Part shown: positions 47,101 to 58,930 of the stretch, piece after piece
Numbering within the stretch: position 1 is the stretch's first letter
Layout of the letters: every line of letters begins with the position of its first letter
Assembly (NCBI GenBank): GCA_030789695.1
Contig: CM061139.1
Coordinates: 202,775,641 to 202,839,640, forward strand
Reading direction: 5' to 3'
Origin: Scilla litardierei
Lineage: Eukaryota > Streptophyta > Magnoliopsida > Asparagales > Asparagaceae
Length of the DNA: 64,000 nucleotides
Notes under the pieces: model-generated
The model's input: only the letters and a program-made list of their open reading frames with translations
Database searches by the model: none
Told to the model about the DNA's origin: nothing
Made by a program: the position numbers and the translations under genes

Positions 47101-50100
47101 AGAAGGATGGGCCCGAGGCACCACCATCGGGGCCCCTGCGGCCCAATTCTGGAGACCAGAGGCTTTTCCACAGGTATCGAGACCAGCGGTTGACTCCAGA
47201 CAGGCTTTTGAGGGCTTCCCAGGGCGTGGGCAAGGCCCGAGGGGCTATTTTGGAGGCCGGACAGCGCTTGCCCAGTATTACAGAGGGATTGGAGGGCCCA
47301 CCTTGGCGCGACCACCGGAGTTTTCGGGGTACTACTATCAGACTGAGGAGTGAGAGAGGCCGGGTTGGTCTGAGGAGCCTTACAGAGAGGATGTGTGAGG
47401 ACTAGTAGAGGTGTTCGACTGAGGATTTGGTCGGGGTGGTGACCGTGACAGAGATGGGGGCAACAAGGTGACATCAACGCGGATCGACGGCTGATGAAGC
47501 TGAAGATGTCGGTGTTTGATGGCATCGATCCTGACGGGTGGATCTACTGGGCGGAGCGTTACTTTTAGGTGATGAGGTTGGCGGAGGAGGAGGTCCTGAG
47601 GGCCATCGGGATTTATTTCGAGGGCAAGGCGTTCGCATGGTACAGATGGAAGGGGGCGCGGACCCCTTTTCGCACTTGGGAGGATCTATCAGCACTGATC
47701 ATTGATCGATTCCATGAGACCCCAGGGGGAGATTTTTACGAGCAACTGTCTGCTCTGAGGCAGGGACGGTGAGAGACTATGAGGAGAAGTTTACTGTTTT
47801 GTTGGGGACAAGGAAGATGGAGGAGAGCAAGGGGCACTACAAGGGCCTGTGTCTGACCTTGCAGGGGGTGCAGATCATGGAGGATTTCTTGCCCCTGGAG
47901 TTGGAAAATGTTGATATCATTCTGGGCGTACAGTAGCTGAAGAAGTTGGGGGACATGCGGGTGAACTGGAAACGTCTCAGGATGGAGTTTCAGGTGGGGG
48001 ACCCCACGGTGGTGCTCACGGAGGATCCCATCCTATGTTTGTCATTGGTGGCCTTTAAGGCCATTACTCGGGCCTTACGGAGGGAGGGAGAGGGATACTT
48101 GGTGGAGTGCCGTGTAGTTAGAGTCGAGCAGGAGCCGTCGGCAGGGATCCCAGGGGTGGTCGAGCAGGTGCTGGAGCAGTTTCAGGAGGTTTTTAGGAAC
48201 CGCAGGGGCTACCACCGGTGAGAGGGCATGAGCATGCGATAGTTTTGCGGGAGGGAGCAGCGCAGTGAGTGTGCGGCCGTATCGTTATCCCCATGTGCAG
48301 AAGGACGAGATAGAGAGAATGGTCGGTGAGATGTTGCAGGCTGGGGGTAATCCAGCCCAGTGTTAGCCACTTCTCTAGCCCGGTGCTGTTGGTAAAGAAG
48401 GACGGGAGTTGACGCTTTTGCGTAGACTACCGAGCGCTGAATAAAGAAACGGTGGCTGAGAAGTTTCCTATCCCTGTGATCGACGAGCTGTTGGATGAGT
48501 TGCATGGTGCAGTTGTTTTCTCGAAGGTCGACCTGAAGGCGGGGTATCACTAGATCCTGATGAGGTCAGAGGACGTGCCGAAGACAACGTTTCGCACTCA
48601 CGAGGGGCACTACGAGTTTCTCGTCATGCCTTTTGGCTTGACGAATGCCTCTTCCACATTTCAGGCATTGATGAACAAGGTCTTCCGGCCGTTCCTGAGG
48701 AGGTTCATACTCGTCTTCGCTATGCTATCGAGGCGTCGACTAGTCACCGACTAGTTGAGAGTCGGTGGATGCCCGACTTGAAATTTTTCTAAAGTCGGAA
48801 GGTGAGTCGGACACCGACTAGGCGTCGACTTGGTCCGACTTTTTGACCGATTTGGTCCGACTTGGTCCGACTTAGGCCGACTTTTTCAGCATACGTCTAC
48901 AATTAAAATACAAGAGGGAAAATTGTTTGTCTCATGTTCTAACTTCGTGGTAATCAAAACATTCACAGTGGATCGAGTTGAATTCCAAGAGGAAGCCAAG
49001 AAAGCCTTGAAACTCTCCCCACCAAGAGATTTTCAGCAGATGATCATCAATAATGAACTCTAGAAAATATTCACTCTAAAACTACGACTGGCCGCATCCG
49101 TTTTCATGTAGAGATCTTATTCTTGGCGTATAGTTTCCTGATTCTGCCAAGAATTCAACTGTCTCATTGCCTGCTTCCCTATGATCCTTTCGACTGATGG
49201 TTGTTCGCCTCCATCGCGAATCAGGTGTATACTGATTGAACTCTAATATGACAGTATCTGCAATAATATGCAGGAAAAAGATTAAAAAAATTGTGAATTT
49301 TCAAAGAATTTATCTAAGCTGGAAAATTATATGCCCAGTACAAATCTAAAAAAGAAGCAACTTCTGTTACATGAAATAAAATATGTTAACATATGGGTGC
49401 GACTAGTCATCGACTAGTCGCCGACTCGTTCGACTAGTCGTGAGTCGGTACTTGGCCGACTCGTTGCCGACTCACCTACTTAACTGCATAGCGTCTTCAT
49501 TGACGACATTCTGGCTTACATCAAGATCATGGAGGAGCATGTGGGTCATTTGGAGGTGGTATTCCGGGAGTTGGTGCATCAACTATATGCAAACCGGAAG
49601 AAGTTCAGCTTTGGGCAGAGACAGATAGAGTACTTGGGACATGTGGTGTCGGCATCAGGAGTAGCGGCAGACATGGCGAAGATAGATGCGATTTTGGACT
49701 GGTCGGTACCTACCTCTCTGAGGGCGTTACAGGGATTTCTCGGACTGACAGGCTACTACTAGAAGTTCTTGAGGGGGTACAACACCATTGCACGACCACT
49801 TACTGATCAGTTGAAGAAGGATGTGTTCCAGTGGGGAGAGGAGGCGACCAAGGTATTTGAGGCCTTGAAGGTGGCGATGACGACAGCTCCTGTGTTGGCG
49901 CTACCTGACTTCAGCATCGCATTTGTTGTGGAGACTGATGCATTAGGCATTGGTTTGGGGGCGGTTTTGATGCAGTTGGGTCCCCCGATAGCCTATTTTA
50001 GCCAGTACTTTCGGCTAGAGCACGGCTGAAATCTGTGTATGAGAGGGAGCTGATGGCTATCGTGTTAGCGGTGCAGAAGTGACGCCCCTATCTGACGGGG

Positions 50101-53100
50101 AGGGAGTATGTGGTCAGGACAGATCAGCGCAGCCTGAAGTATTTACTGGAGTAGAGGTTGGTGACTGAGGAGCATCAGCGTTGGCTATCCAAGCTGGTGG
50201 GGTACCGGTTCGACATTGAGTACAGACCGGGGTTGGAGAATAAGGCGGCTGACGCCTTATCCCGCAGAGAGGAGGGCGTGCAGTTGATGGCGCTTTCGTT
50301 ACTAATGTGGCTAGATGGGGAATCCATGCTGCGGGAGGCAGATGCCGATCCAGAGTTGAGGCAGATCCGTGAGCGGCTACAGGGAGGCGGAGAGGAGCCG
50401 AAGGGGTACTCTCTAGAGGGGCGGAGGCTGTTGTACCAGTGGCGGTTGGTATTACCACAGACTTCAGCTTTCATACCAGAATTGTTTCAGGAGTTCCACA
50501 GTTCGGTGGTTGGTGGTCATTCCGGGGTGCAGCAGACATATATGCGGATGTCTCGGGAGGTTTACTGGCCAGGTAGGAAGACGATAGCCCGCTTGGTTGC
50601 TGCCTGTGACGTTTGCCAGTGTCACAAGTACATGGTCATGGCGCCGACATGGTTGCTGCAGCCCTTAGCGTTACCTGAGCAGGTGTGGGAGGAGGTGACG
50701 ATGGACTTCATCGATGGGCTACCCAGATCGGAGGGGTACACGGTGATATTCGTGGTGGTGGATAGATTGAGTAAGTATGCTCACTTCGTACCGCTGAAAC
50801 ACCCTTACACGGCAGTTTCAGTGGCTACAGCTTTTACTCGATAGGTGATACGGCTGCATGGTATCCCAACGTCTATAGTGTCTGACCGGGACCAGGTGTT
50901 CATGAGTGGGTTTTGGCGGGAGCTGTTTCGGGTCCAGAGACGGTGTTGAAGAGAAGTACCGCTTATCACCCCTAGACAGACGAGCAGATAGAGGTAGTGA
51001 ATCGCAGCATTGAAATGTATCTGTAGTATTTTGCGTCGGAGACACCTCGGCAGTGGCATCAGTGGTTGGCGTGGGCGGAGTATTGGTACAATACTTTGTA
51101 CCACTCATCAGCATGGACAACACCATTTCGTGTGTTGTACGGGAGGGACCCACCAGAGTTGATTCGTTTTGGGGACAGACAGACACCAGTGTCGCAGGTG
51201 GAGGATTACATGGAGGAGAGGGAGGGTATGCTGGAGGAGCTGAAGAAGCACTTGTTATGGGCTCAGCAGGTGATGAAAACTAGAGCAGATGGACATCATC
51301 GTGATGTGCACTTTCAGAAGGGAGATATGGTATGTCTGAAGCTGAGACCCTACAGACAGAGATCACTAGTAAGGAGACGGAATGAGAAGCTGTCGGCTAG
51401 ATTCTTTGGGTCCTTTAAGATTTCGGCCAAGATTGGCCAAGTGGCTTTCAGGTTGAGGTTGCCTCCGACTGCTACGATACATCCAGTATTTCATGTGTCG
51501 CAGCTTTGCCGTGCCATTGGAGAGCAGACGGTGTCGTCTACGTTACCGTCTACGCTACCGCCCACCCTGACTGAGGATATGGAGGTGCTGTTGGAGCCAT
51601 TGGAGGTTCGGGCCGTCTGCCAGGGACCGAGCGGGCGCAGGGAGGTGCTGATACATTGGACGGAATTGCCAGATTGCGATGCTATATGGGAGGCGTACAA
51701 CGTGATCCAGGAGCAGTTTTTGGACTTCCACCTTGAGGACAAGGTGGCTCTTTTAGAGGGGGTATTGATGCGGGCGCATCATTACCACGCACGCCCCCGT
51801 CTCCTAAAGGGGCGGGCCCATCGTTGGTGTCGTACGTTTGGCGTAGGAGGCGTGGAGATACCGCGTAACGGGATTAGTGGGTCTAGGGGTATTCTAGTCT
51901 TTTCAGACTAGATTAGTAAATCCCCTCTTTTCTATTTAATTAGGGCTAGCCGCCTTTATTATTTTTCATGCTTATTTTGTCGAAGAACACTTAGGCATCC
52001 TTCGTGTTTGTCCGTTCATCAAAAGTTCGGGAGAGCGAGTCTCATCTCGAAAGAGGCTCAATTATCTATTAATTCTTCGTTCTTCGCATTATAATTCTCA
52101 TTAAAAATCCCACCTTTAAACGCTAATTTAATTGATTCGATCTCCGGATCGTATCAGATTGATCCCCTAAAAAATAGATAATTGGTAGTTCTGGTTCAAA
52201 TACTAATACATATTCCATCACTAACTCCTTAAGAGTGTTTCTTTTCCTTTTCAGACACCAAATAATATGTGGTCGCCGTCATTGCTTTTGTCATCACAAG
52301 TGTCTGAGCGGCCAAAAGAACAGCATGTTAAAAGCTGGAACCAACTGACAGGTTCATTTCCTGGACAGTGGCGACAAGGGCCACATTTGTGGAACACAGG
52401 CATCCAGTCTGATTTGCAGCAACGCCTAGCATATGAATTTGATAGACCTCTTCATACTGAAAGACTGCTTGCAGGTGTACGTGCTTCTATATTATCTGCA
52501 CCTGAGAAAAAAGTTGCAGAACAGTCTGAGAGATTAGCACCTAGCAGTCTAAATCATGTTGTGCGTAATGGAACATCTGGTCTGGACACAGGGGCTGCCT
52601 TCAACATGTATAGAGAAGAAGGGAATAACTTGCAAGATTCTGGCCAGCATTTAGGAGATAATGACCCACTACATTCAAGAAAAGGTGTGATTCCTGATCC
52701 TTGTTCAACCAGTTCCTCTGGAGTTAATTTTGAGACACATCCAAATTTATGTGCAAAGCCACTATCGTCATCTGTTTTAAAGGGAGACTCATCATCTTTA
52801 CTTCTTGGCTTGGCTGGTACTTTTCCATCACCAAATGGTTCTACTGATCCAGGCAGGGTGCCGATGACTCAGTCCCAACGACAGATGCCTCTTCCCTTGC
52901 CAAAACAACATCCCCCAAATCCTCAGAATATGAATGACATCTCTATTGAAGTGCGTGCTGGAAGATCCAGAGTGGATGCCCGAGCAAGAGCACAATTACT
53001 TCCTAGATACTGGCCTAGGATTACGGATCAAGAGCTACAGCAGATATCCGGAGAGTATCCTTCAAAGTTCTATAATCTTTTAATATATTTGTTCTTTTGT

Positions 53101-53382
53101 GATCGGGTTTGCCATTATACATGTAGATGATGCCAAAAGTAGCTTGGGAAGCTTTATTGTTGTTGTTGTTCGTATATTTCAAGTATTAGAATTTAAATTG
53201 TCCTTAATAATATATAGGAACAGGTTTTATGCATTCTTGGATTCATTTCTAATTTACCGAGTTCTGTCCCTAACCATTATTTTAGTTCAAATTCTGTCAT
53301 CACGCCCTTGTTTGAAAAGATCCTGAGTGCAAGTGATGCTGGTCGTATTGGACGTTTGGTGCTGCCAAAAAAATGTGCTGAG
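41173..53382 (+). CDS. VAL: VAL/HSI2-type B3-domain transcriptional repressor, exons 1-5
   Basis: Plant VAL proteins bind RY elements through a B3 domain and recruit Polycomb and histone deacetylase to shut off LEC-class seed genes in seedlings. Exons are 41173-41345, 41580-41661, 41766-41864, 52255-53054 and 53286-53382, giving 417 codons with consistent phases. Residues about 23-118 form the N-terminal PHD-like Cys-rich domain ([63 protein letters not shown]). Exon 4 carries the variable linker and [16 protein letters not shown]. Exon 5 opens the B3 domain ([20 protein letters not shown]). The rest of B3, the CW zinc finger and the EAR motif must lie right of the window. The exon 1-2 junction yields CDRC-CC-AYE, where homologues I know have Ala/Gly-Ser in place of the extra two Cys. 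Intron 3 is 10.4 kb and intron 5 exceeds 10.6 kb, both full of transposons. No exon is damaged. Confidence 0.92.
44753..45717. mobile_element. non-autonomous TIR element (CCAAGG family), copy 2
   Basis: 965 bp with termini TCAAGGTTTGAAATC and, in reverse complement, CCAAGGTTTGAAATC. They are flanked by TTAAA at 44748-44752 and 45718-45722. The body has GCCGATAT, CGGCTGA and CCGAT words and no ORF of note. The 5-bp duplication does not settle the superfamily. Confidence 0.7.
45832..46254 (+). repeat. 5' LTR of intronic Gypsy element
   Basis: It shares the GGGCGCATCATTACCACGCA start and TCTCCGGATCGTATCA end with the right LTR. It contains two short insertions relative to it. Confidence 0.9.
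46771..46908 (+). repeat. 30-bp tandem repeat, collagen-like, in gag
   Basis: Units of exactly 30 bp start at 46771, 46801, 46831, 46861 and 46891 (partial), each beginning GGCCCAAC-like and containing GGGCCTGC. In the likely gag frame they read G-P-T-G-P-A followed by four variable Ala/Thr/Ser-rich residues. Confidence 0.8.
48720..49491. mobile_element. hAT-like MITE inside Gypsy RT
   Basis: 772 bp. Termini CTATGC...GCATAG are flanked by CGTCTTCG (48712-48719) and CGTCTTCA (49492-49499), an 8-bp duplication with one mismatch. Subterminal zones on both sides are packed with CGACTAGTC and CCGACTCG/CGACTTGGTC words. Removing it makes the RT sequence continuous across CGTCTTC|ATTGACGAC. Confidence 0.82.
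51766..52156 (+). repeat. 3' LTR of intronic Gypsy element
   Basis: 391 bp, TGATGCGGGC to CGTATCA, followed by GATTG. It lies only about 100 bp before VAL exon 4. Confidence 0.9.
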
Positions 53383-53600
53383 GTGAATTCTTAAGCTCTC
53401 TTTGTAAAAAATTTACATATTATTTTACAATGGTCCATACATGTGATCATTGAAACTCTACTTTGTGGGATTATGCTGGTTTTACTTATGATTGGATCTG
53501 TTTTGATATTTTAAAAGTAGACACCTAGATAATCGGCAGAGATGTGATGTTCTTCACTTCTTGTTCTGCATCATCGTATAGCCGAAATGTTGCACGTATC

Positions 53601-56137
53601 TGATAAGATTCTAGGGCTTGTTTGTGGAAAGAATTGGGGATTTGGGTGAAGAAACAAATAAAAGTGAGATTTTTATAAATTTTTAGATCTGTAAAATAAA
53701 GATAACGCCTCGATTCGAGATGAGACAATCTCCTAACTTTCTTTTCGAGATGAAAGTTTAAATATCCAAAGTCGGCACCTTGGCCTAGGGTTTACTAATC
53801 TTAAATCCAGCATAATCTTTCCCTTAGCCAGCCCTAGCTATCAATAAAAGAAAATTACAGAGATGGACAATTTACGACAAACCCCCTCATACTTTTTGAA
53901 ATTGCAAAAATGCCCATGTGGGCCGAAACTCCCCAAAACGCATCATTACTCCGCCCTACTCTGCCGCCTAAAAACCACCTTGTCCTCAAGATGGTGCATG
54001 AAGTACACGGACGGGTTACTCCACATGCAGGTGTTTTCGATCCTCCTCGTCAGCTGCCAGCATTACCACGTTCTCTTCATCATCATCATTCGCGATCAAA
54101 ATCTGGGGCGCACGGTCACCGCATCTATGCAATGTAGAGAACTTCTCGTCGCACTTGAAGCACAGACCCTTGGCACATTTATCACGGATCTCAGCGACTC
54201 AGCCTCCGTCATCTGCCGTGTATGCCCCCCAGGTCGTGGCTCTACACCCTTCTCAGTGCTAACTGGTACTCCTCCTGTGGCTGATGGAGCCTTCTGTTTT
54301 CCTCTAGGCACATGTTCCTTGAAAGCAGATCCTCCCCAAGCTTCGCATGCCTTCATCTCCTTGTCCAGTCTGTCCTCCACAATACTCGTCAGACTCATAC
54401 AACCTTGCAGATTCGTCGGTCTATGTGCCCTCATCTCTGATCTAATAATCGGCTTTAAACCCTTCATGAAATTCCCCTCTAGTGACTCTCCCGACGCTCC
54501 ACTGATCCGACTCACTAGCATCTCAAACTTCTTGATATATTCCCTACTGGCCCATACAGCCTCAGAGCATACAATCTCTCAAATGCATTGCCCACATGTA
54601 CCTCCCCAAATCGCTCCATCAGGAGCGCGGTAAACTCCTCCCACGTTCGGAAAGGATGGTCCTGCTGCGTGCATCGATACCACGACAATGCCTTCCCTTC
54701 CAGGCAGACCCCAACGGCCCTAAGTCACTCCTCGGGTACCATAGATATCTCAAAATATCTCTCGATCATGTACAACCCCGAATTTGGGTTCTATCCTTCG
54801 AACACGGGCATCTTCAGCTTCTTGATTCGGTTTTCCGCATAAAACCTTCCTGGCACTTCTCTCCCCTGTGGATAGTCATGCTGTCGAAATGGGGGATGTC
54901 GTGGTGCCCCATATCTGGGGCCTCCATCTTTCCTGTTCCATGCTCCTCCCCGTCAACTCCTCCATCTCCGTAGTGCAACGATCAGCCTCGAGGTCCCTCG
55001 AGGTCCCTGTCATAGGCCTCATGCCCAGTATCTCGTCCTTGAGGCCCTCCATTGTAGAAATTAGCTTCCCAGTCATCGTGATGCCCGTCAAACCTCTTGC
55101 CGTGCCCCCCGAACTGTCCAACACCAAACCGATGGGCCGCTGGAGGGTCAACTTGGGGCTGATGGCCCAAAACCTGTCGCTGGGGGACTAGGGGACTGGG
55201 CGGGCCGCTAGGCCCTTCGGATGTCTTTGGCAGGACGCCAGGACGCCAGCGGGGCCCTGGCGGTTCGCCGGAGGGCACTGCAGGCACTGGCGGGCTCGCC
55301 AGGGCACCGCCAGGCATTGCGCGGCCCTTGTCGGGCTACCAGGGTGCCACGGGTGACCTGGCGGGTCGCTAATGTCCTGTGGTCCCCTCGGAAGATCTGT
55401 CGCGCCCCTTCGAAGTCTCCTTCGCATTCCCGGATGTCGTGGAACCCTTGTCGCGCTTCTTTGCCTTCGTGGAAGTCGAAATCTTCATCATCTGTCACTA
55501 GTTCTACATCCAAAAGAAGCACTTCGCAATACAGATCCATCTTCTCCTCCTTTTTCTCTAAAACTCTTGCCTTTTTCCCTGGATATATGGTTTTGGCTTG
55601 TTGGGATCCTTCTCCTTCTTCAAATCATCAAATCTTTGGTTCATGGTCTCCATGAGTAGTGTAAACTTGTGATCAAAATCGCTTCTTAGCTTGTCGGTGC
55701 TCTTCTTAATTGCTTCATGAATCTCGCCTTCAATCTTCGCCAACCTCTCTTCCAACGCTTCAACCTTATCCTTCGACCTCGTATTCGCCATGGATCGACC
55801 GCTCTGATACCACTTTGATAAATTCTAGGGCTTGTTTGTGGAAAGAATTAGGGATTTGGGTGAAGAAACAAATAAAAGTGGGATTTTTATAGATTTTCAG
55901 ATCTGGAAAATAAAGATAATGCCTTGATTCGAGATGAGACAATCTCCTAACTTTCTCTTCGAGATGAAAATTTAAATCTCAAAAGTTGGCACCTTGGCCT
56001 AGTGTTTACTAATCTCAAATCCAACATTAACTTCCCCCTAGCCGGCCCTAGCTATAAATAAAAGAAAATTATTTACGACAAACCCCCACATACTTTCTGA
56101 AATTGCAAAAATGCCCCTAGTGGGCCGAAACTCCCCA
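53601..56137 (-). mobile_element. gag-only Gypsy derivative
   Basis: 2,537 bp with LTRs 53601-53935 and 55816-56137 (minus-strand TGGGGAGTTTCGG...AGAATTTATCA). The primer site, minus strand, is TGGTATCAGAGC just inside the right LTR (about 55803-55814). It holds gag only; protease, RT, RNase H and integrase are missing. The internal 3' end retains the last few codons of a chromodomain (HLEDKVVF). LTRs differ by indels. A target duplication is not clear (ATC on each side only). Confidence 0.88.
54000..55791 (-). pseudogene. Gypsy gag with fused chromodomain tail
   Basis: Minus strand. The start MANTRSKDKVEALEERLAKI at 55791 matches the gag opening of the chromovirus family seen at 46281. A disrupted middle carries Gly/Pro/Arg-rich low-complexity sequence. 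The gag core end NFMKGLKPIIRSEMRAHRPT lies at 54096-54521. A zinc knuckle follows in another frame (CFKCDEKFSTLHRC). Within about 120 bp of the knuckle comes HLEDKVVF, which normally ends the whole polyprotein, so pol has been deleted precisely between them. Confidence 0.8.
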
Positions 56138-58930
56138 ATCTTTATGTGCATTAACTCGTTTTGTTATATACTATCTGTATGTTGTTTTTGAAATGATTTT
56201 TGTGCCACATTTTTCCTATTACTAATTTGACACAATGGACTGCCGGTTCACTTTATTGTTAAGTGACATATACATGCTTTGGTCATTGCAACCCATCTGT
56301 AATCATTGCATGTTGTTTTAAGTACTTACAGTTCTTAATGATGGATGTTTTTGGATGACAATCACAAATAGAATTAGGGGTGACTTTTCATGGTCATGCT
56401 GGGAGCTGGATATGAATTATGCTAGTATAAAGGTATAGAAGTCTTCTTACCTTGTTTGCTTGTGGTAGGGTGCAGTGCTGACCGAATCTGAACTGTTACA
56501 TCATGGGTCAAGATAAAAAATTGAAGTTGGACCATGTATGGATTGGAAATGTTCAATCTAATTTTAATTAGGGATGAACTCAGTTTGACCACAGCCAGTC
56601 CCCCCCCCCGGCGGGGGGGGGGGGGGGGGGGAGGGCTAACAATAAAAGATCAAGCTGACACTGCTTCCAGTCAGTGAATTACTTCTGCTTTTCTTTCTCA
56701 TTATGAAGATAATGAAACAATGGAATCATGCACCCAAAAAAAGGGGACTTCTCTTGACTGAAATAAATCATGAAGCATACAATTACAGAATATATATAAC
56801 CAATAACTTATCAATGAGAAAGAACTGACTTAGCAAGCTGAGCGGACATCCGCTCTGACCAATGCATTGAACTTTCAGTATGTTAATCATTATTACATCG
56901 CAATAATCCATACCTGTAATTTGTTCTCCACCATCCTCTTTTACAAGGTAGATTGATGATCTTGGAAGTGTTAGATCAGGTCATATCTTTTGAACTGTAA
57001 ATCAAGGTCAAAATTCATGTTTCCTCTCAAGGAAAACTGAAAGTCAATCTAAATTTTCTCTTCAGCTACCTTTGACAAAGGTACAAAACTACAAACACGA
57101 GACCAGTACCATGCTTTAAAGCATTTCAACTATAAGTCAAAGGCCAGGTTGGCCCATCAGGGAGGATTAAATGGAATCCTATACCAATTGGCTGTCACAA
57201 GACACTTATGTTACATTTCAGACTAATGATCTTCAAAATGACAAACTCCGTTATCGAGACATCTTGGCCTCATCATATGGTCCTCTTCACCCAATCAAAA
57301 CAAGTTACCAATCCATCCCATCTTGTCTGGATTTAGCCATCAACCATTCTGATAAACAATCCCTGGTAGGTGATCCGAATGACAGTTCTCCTTCCTCTTC
57401 TTCCCCAACAATGAACATTATACACGGAGATGTATGGTCAATATGATTGATAGTTTGGAGATCGAAGTCCCTTTTCAACATCAAACAAGGGACTTGAAGC
57501 CCCTTCTGGGTTTATTTAAGGTTGACACACCTGCGGATCGTGTTCCATGATTGTTACCTGTAATAGGGGACCCATGGACCCAAAACTACTTGTTGTGTCA
57601 TTATTTTTTAAATACTGGCTCATCAAGTTGCTAGTTGGTTGGTTTAAATCGACCTAGAAAACCTGAACTCCATTGTCATTACTGAAACAGTTTCTCTTCA
57701 AGTTCATCCTTGTTATTCTTCATCTAAGAAACCCTGAATTGCATCTTCAATGCTCATCAAGGCAATTGTGTTCGAATTCAAACAAACTTCAGCATTCCTT
57801 ACTTGGTCATCTTCAAGGTCGGAAAACATCCTTATTGCTGTCAACCTCAACAAGGACCCATCTTTATTACTGTTAACCTTAACAATGACCCAAAAAATTT
57901 CATGGTTCAGAGCATCAAGTTCATTGCTTGTCAACATCAAACAAATGACCTAAAGCTCCTCGTTGTTTCATCTCTGGAGTTGAAACACTGCTATGTCACA
58001 TTTGAAACACTTAAAAGTCTTCCGTGGATAAGAACAAGATCTGAAACCTTTGGATCTTCTGACGTTTGAAAAATTCTCTGTGGACCACCACAGTGACAGC
58101 ATAGTTTCATTTCTTGCTCTCAACACCATCAAGGCTAATCTTTTTTGCAAAACAAACACAAGCCACATATCCACACTCCCGGAATCCCATCAATTTCCTT
58201 GGATCGCAGAACCGCAACTTAAATGACTGAATCACCATATGTTCTTTGTGGCTATGATCTTAGCTCCGAAGAAATACAACTGACATAACTAAGCACTTTA
58301 CAAGTGTAAAAACTCACGAGTTTGGAGATATTTTAAAGCTGCCAACTGACATACATCATCATTGAATCCATCCATTATGGAGAACAGTGTTATAATTTGG
58401 AGAATGTGTAGTGTCCTAATTTGATATGATAATATCATAAAACCCCAATATATCTAATCTTTCTCTTTAGGGAAGAACCCTGAAGTTGGGTTTGGTGATG
58501 CCCTTATAAATCAACACACTCTTGATTGGAGAGTTGCAAGTCCTTGACTACATACCGCAGAACATTGGTTGCACGAATATTTCGATAAAGAAGACTTGTC
58601 CATATCAACACACATCCTAGGCTTGGGAACTGAAATGCTTGATGAAGTTCACTGTGATGTATGCATAAGAATTTTTTATAAACACGGAACAAGAAATTAG
58701 AAATCTAATGCGTAAATGATCCGTTTAACAATTCCATTTAATTTTTTCTCTTCGGGTGCATTTGGTACTTAGAATTCAATATTCTTTTCAGGAATATGTT
58801 TCCAAAAATATAATTTGCAGGCATGTGATTCACTGTAATATTATAATACATTGTTTGATACATATATGAAATTTTTTAGGAATCTTTTATTTCATGTTTG
58901 ATGCATCTAAATGATTCTTGAGAATATGTG
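56138..58930. other. VAL intron 5 DNA without recognised genes
   Basis: AT-rich with no protein motifs I recognise. The open frame 57171-57446 (91 codons) lacks supporting features. A C10-GG-C-G19 tract lies at 56600-56631. Confidence 0.5.

Larger units (their letters stand above)
46281..51765 (+). pseudogene. Gypsy gag-pol remnant with chromodomain
   Basis: Gag begins [15 protein letters not shown] at 46281 and includes a collagen-like repeat and a retrotransposon gag core (about 47490-47900; [20 protein letters not shown]). Protease and RT follow from about 47940 ([20 protein letters not shown]). RT is split by a MITE and resumes at 49500 ([15 protein letters not shown]), followed by RNase H. 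Integrase occupies about 50330-51500: the HHCC region ([20 protein letters not shown]), [20 protein letters not shown], then [20 protein letters not shown]. The chromodomain lies at about 51640-51765 ([27 protein letters not shown]). At least eight TAG stops and several frameshifts occur, so it is not functional. Confidence 0.9.
45832..52156 (+). mobile_element. Ty3/Gypsy chromovirus in VAL intron 3, same strand as gene
   Basis: A 6,325-bp element. LTRs are 45832-46254 (423 bp, first base mutated: CGATGTGGGC) and 51766-52156 (391 bp, TGATGCGGGC), ending GGATCGTATCA. Target duplication GATTG is at 45827-45831 and 52157-52161. The primer site TTGGTATCAGAGC is at 46257-46269. The coding region ends with a chromodomain, and short LTRs suggest the Reina lineage. 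Interrupted by a MITE at 48720-49491. LTR indels indicate considerable age. Confidence 0.93.
41865..52254 (+). other. VAL intron 3, 10.4 kb
   Basis: The donor is ATG|GTAGG and the acceptor TTTTCAG|ACACC. It hosts the TIR element 44753-45717 and the Gypsy element 45832-52156. The stretch 41865-44752 is AT-rich with no recognised gene; a TTTA microsatellite is near 43898-43912. Confidence 0.85.

Noticed and set aside
46389..47525. Long frames antisense to the Gypsy gag, including a collagen-like one
   Set aside because: They are shadows of the 30-bp repeat; true gag orientation is + by primer site and LTR order.
57171..57446. 91-codon + strand frame in VAL intron 5
   Set aside because: Ordinary composition, no domain, no match to the expected next B3 exon.
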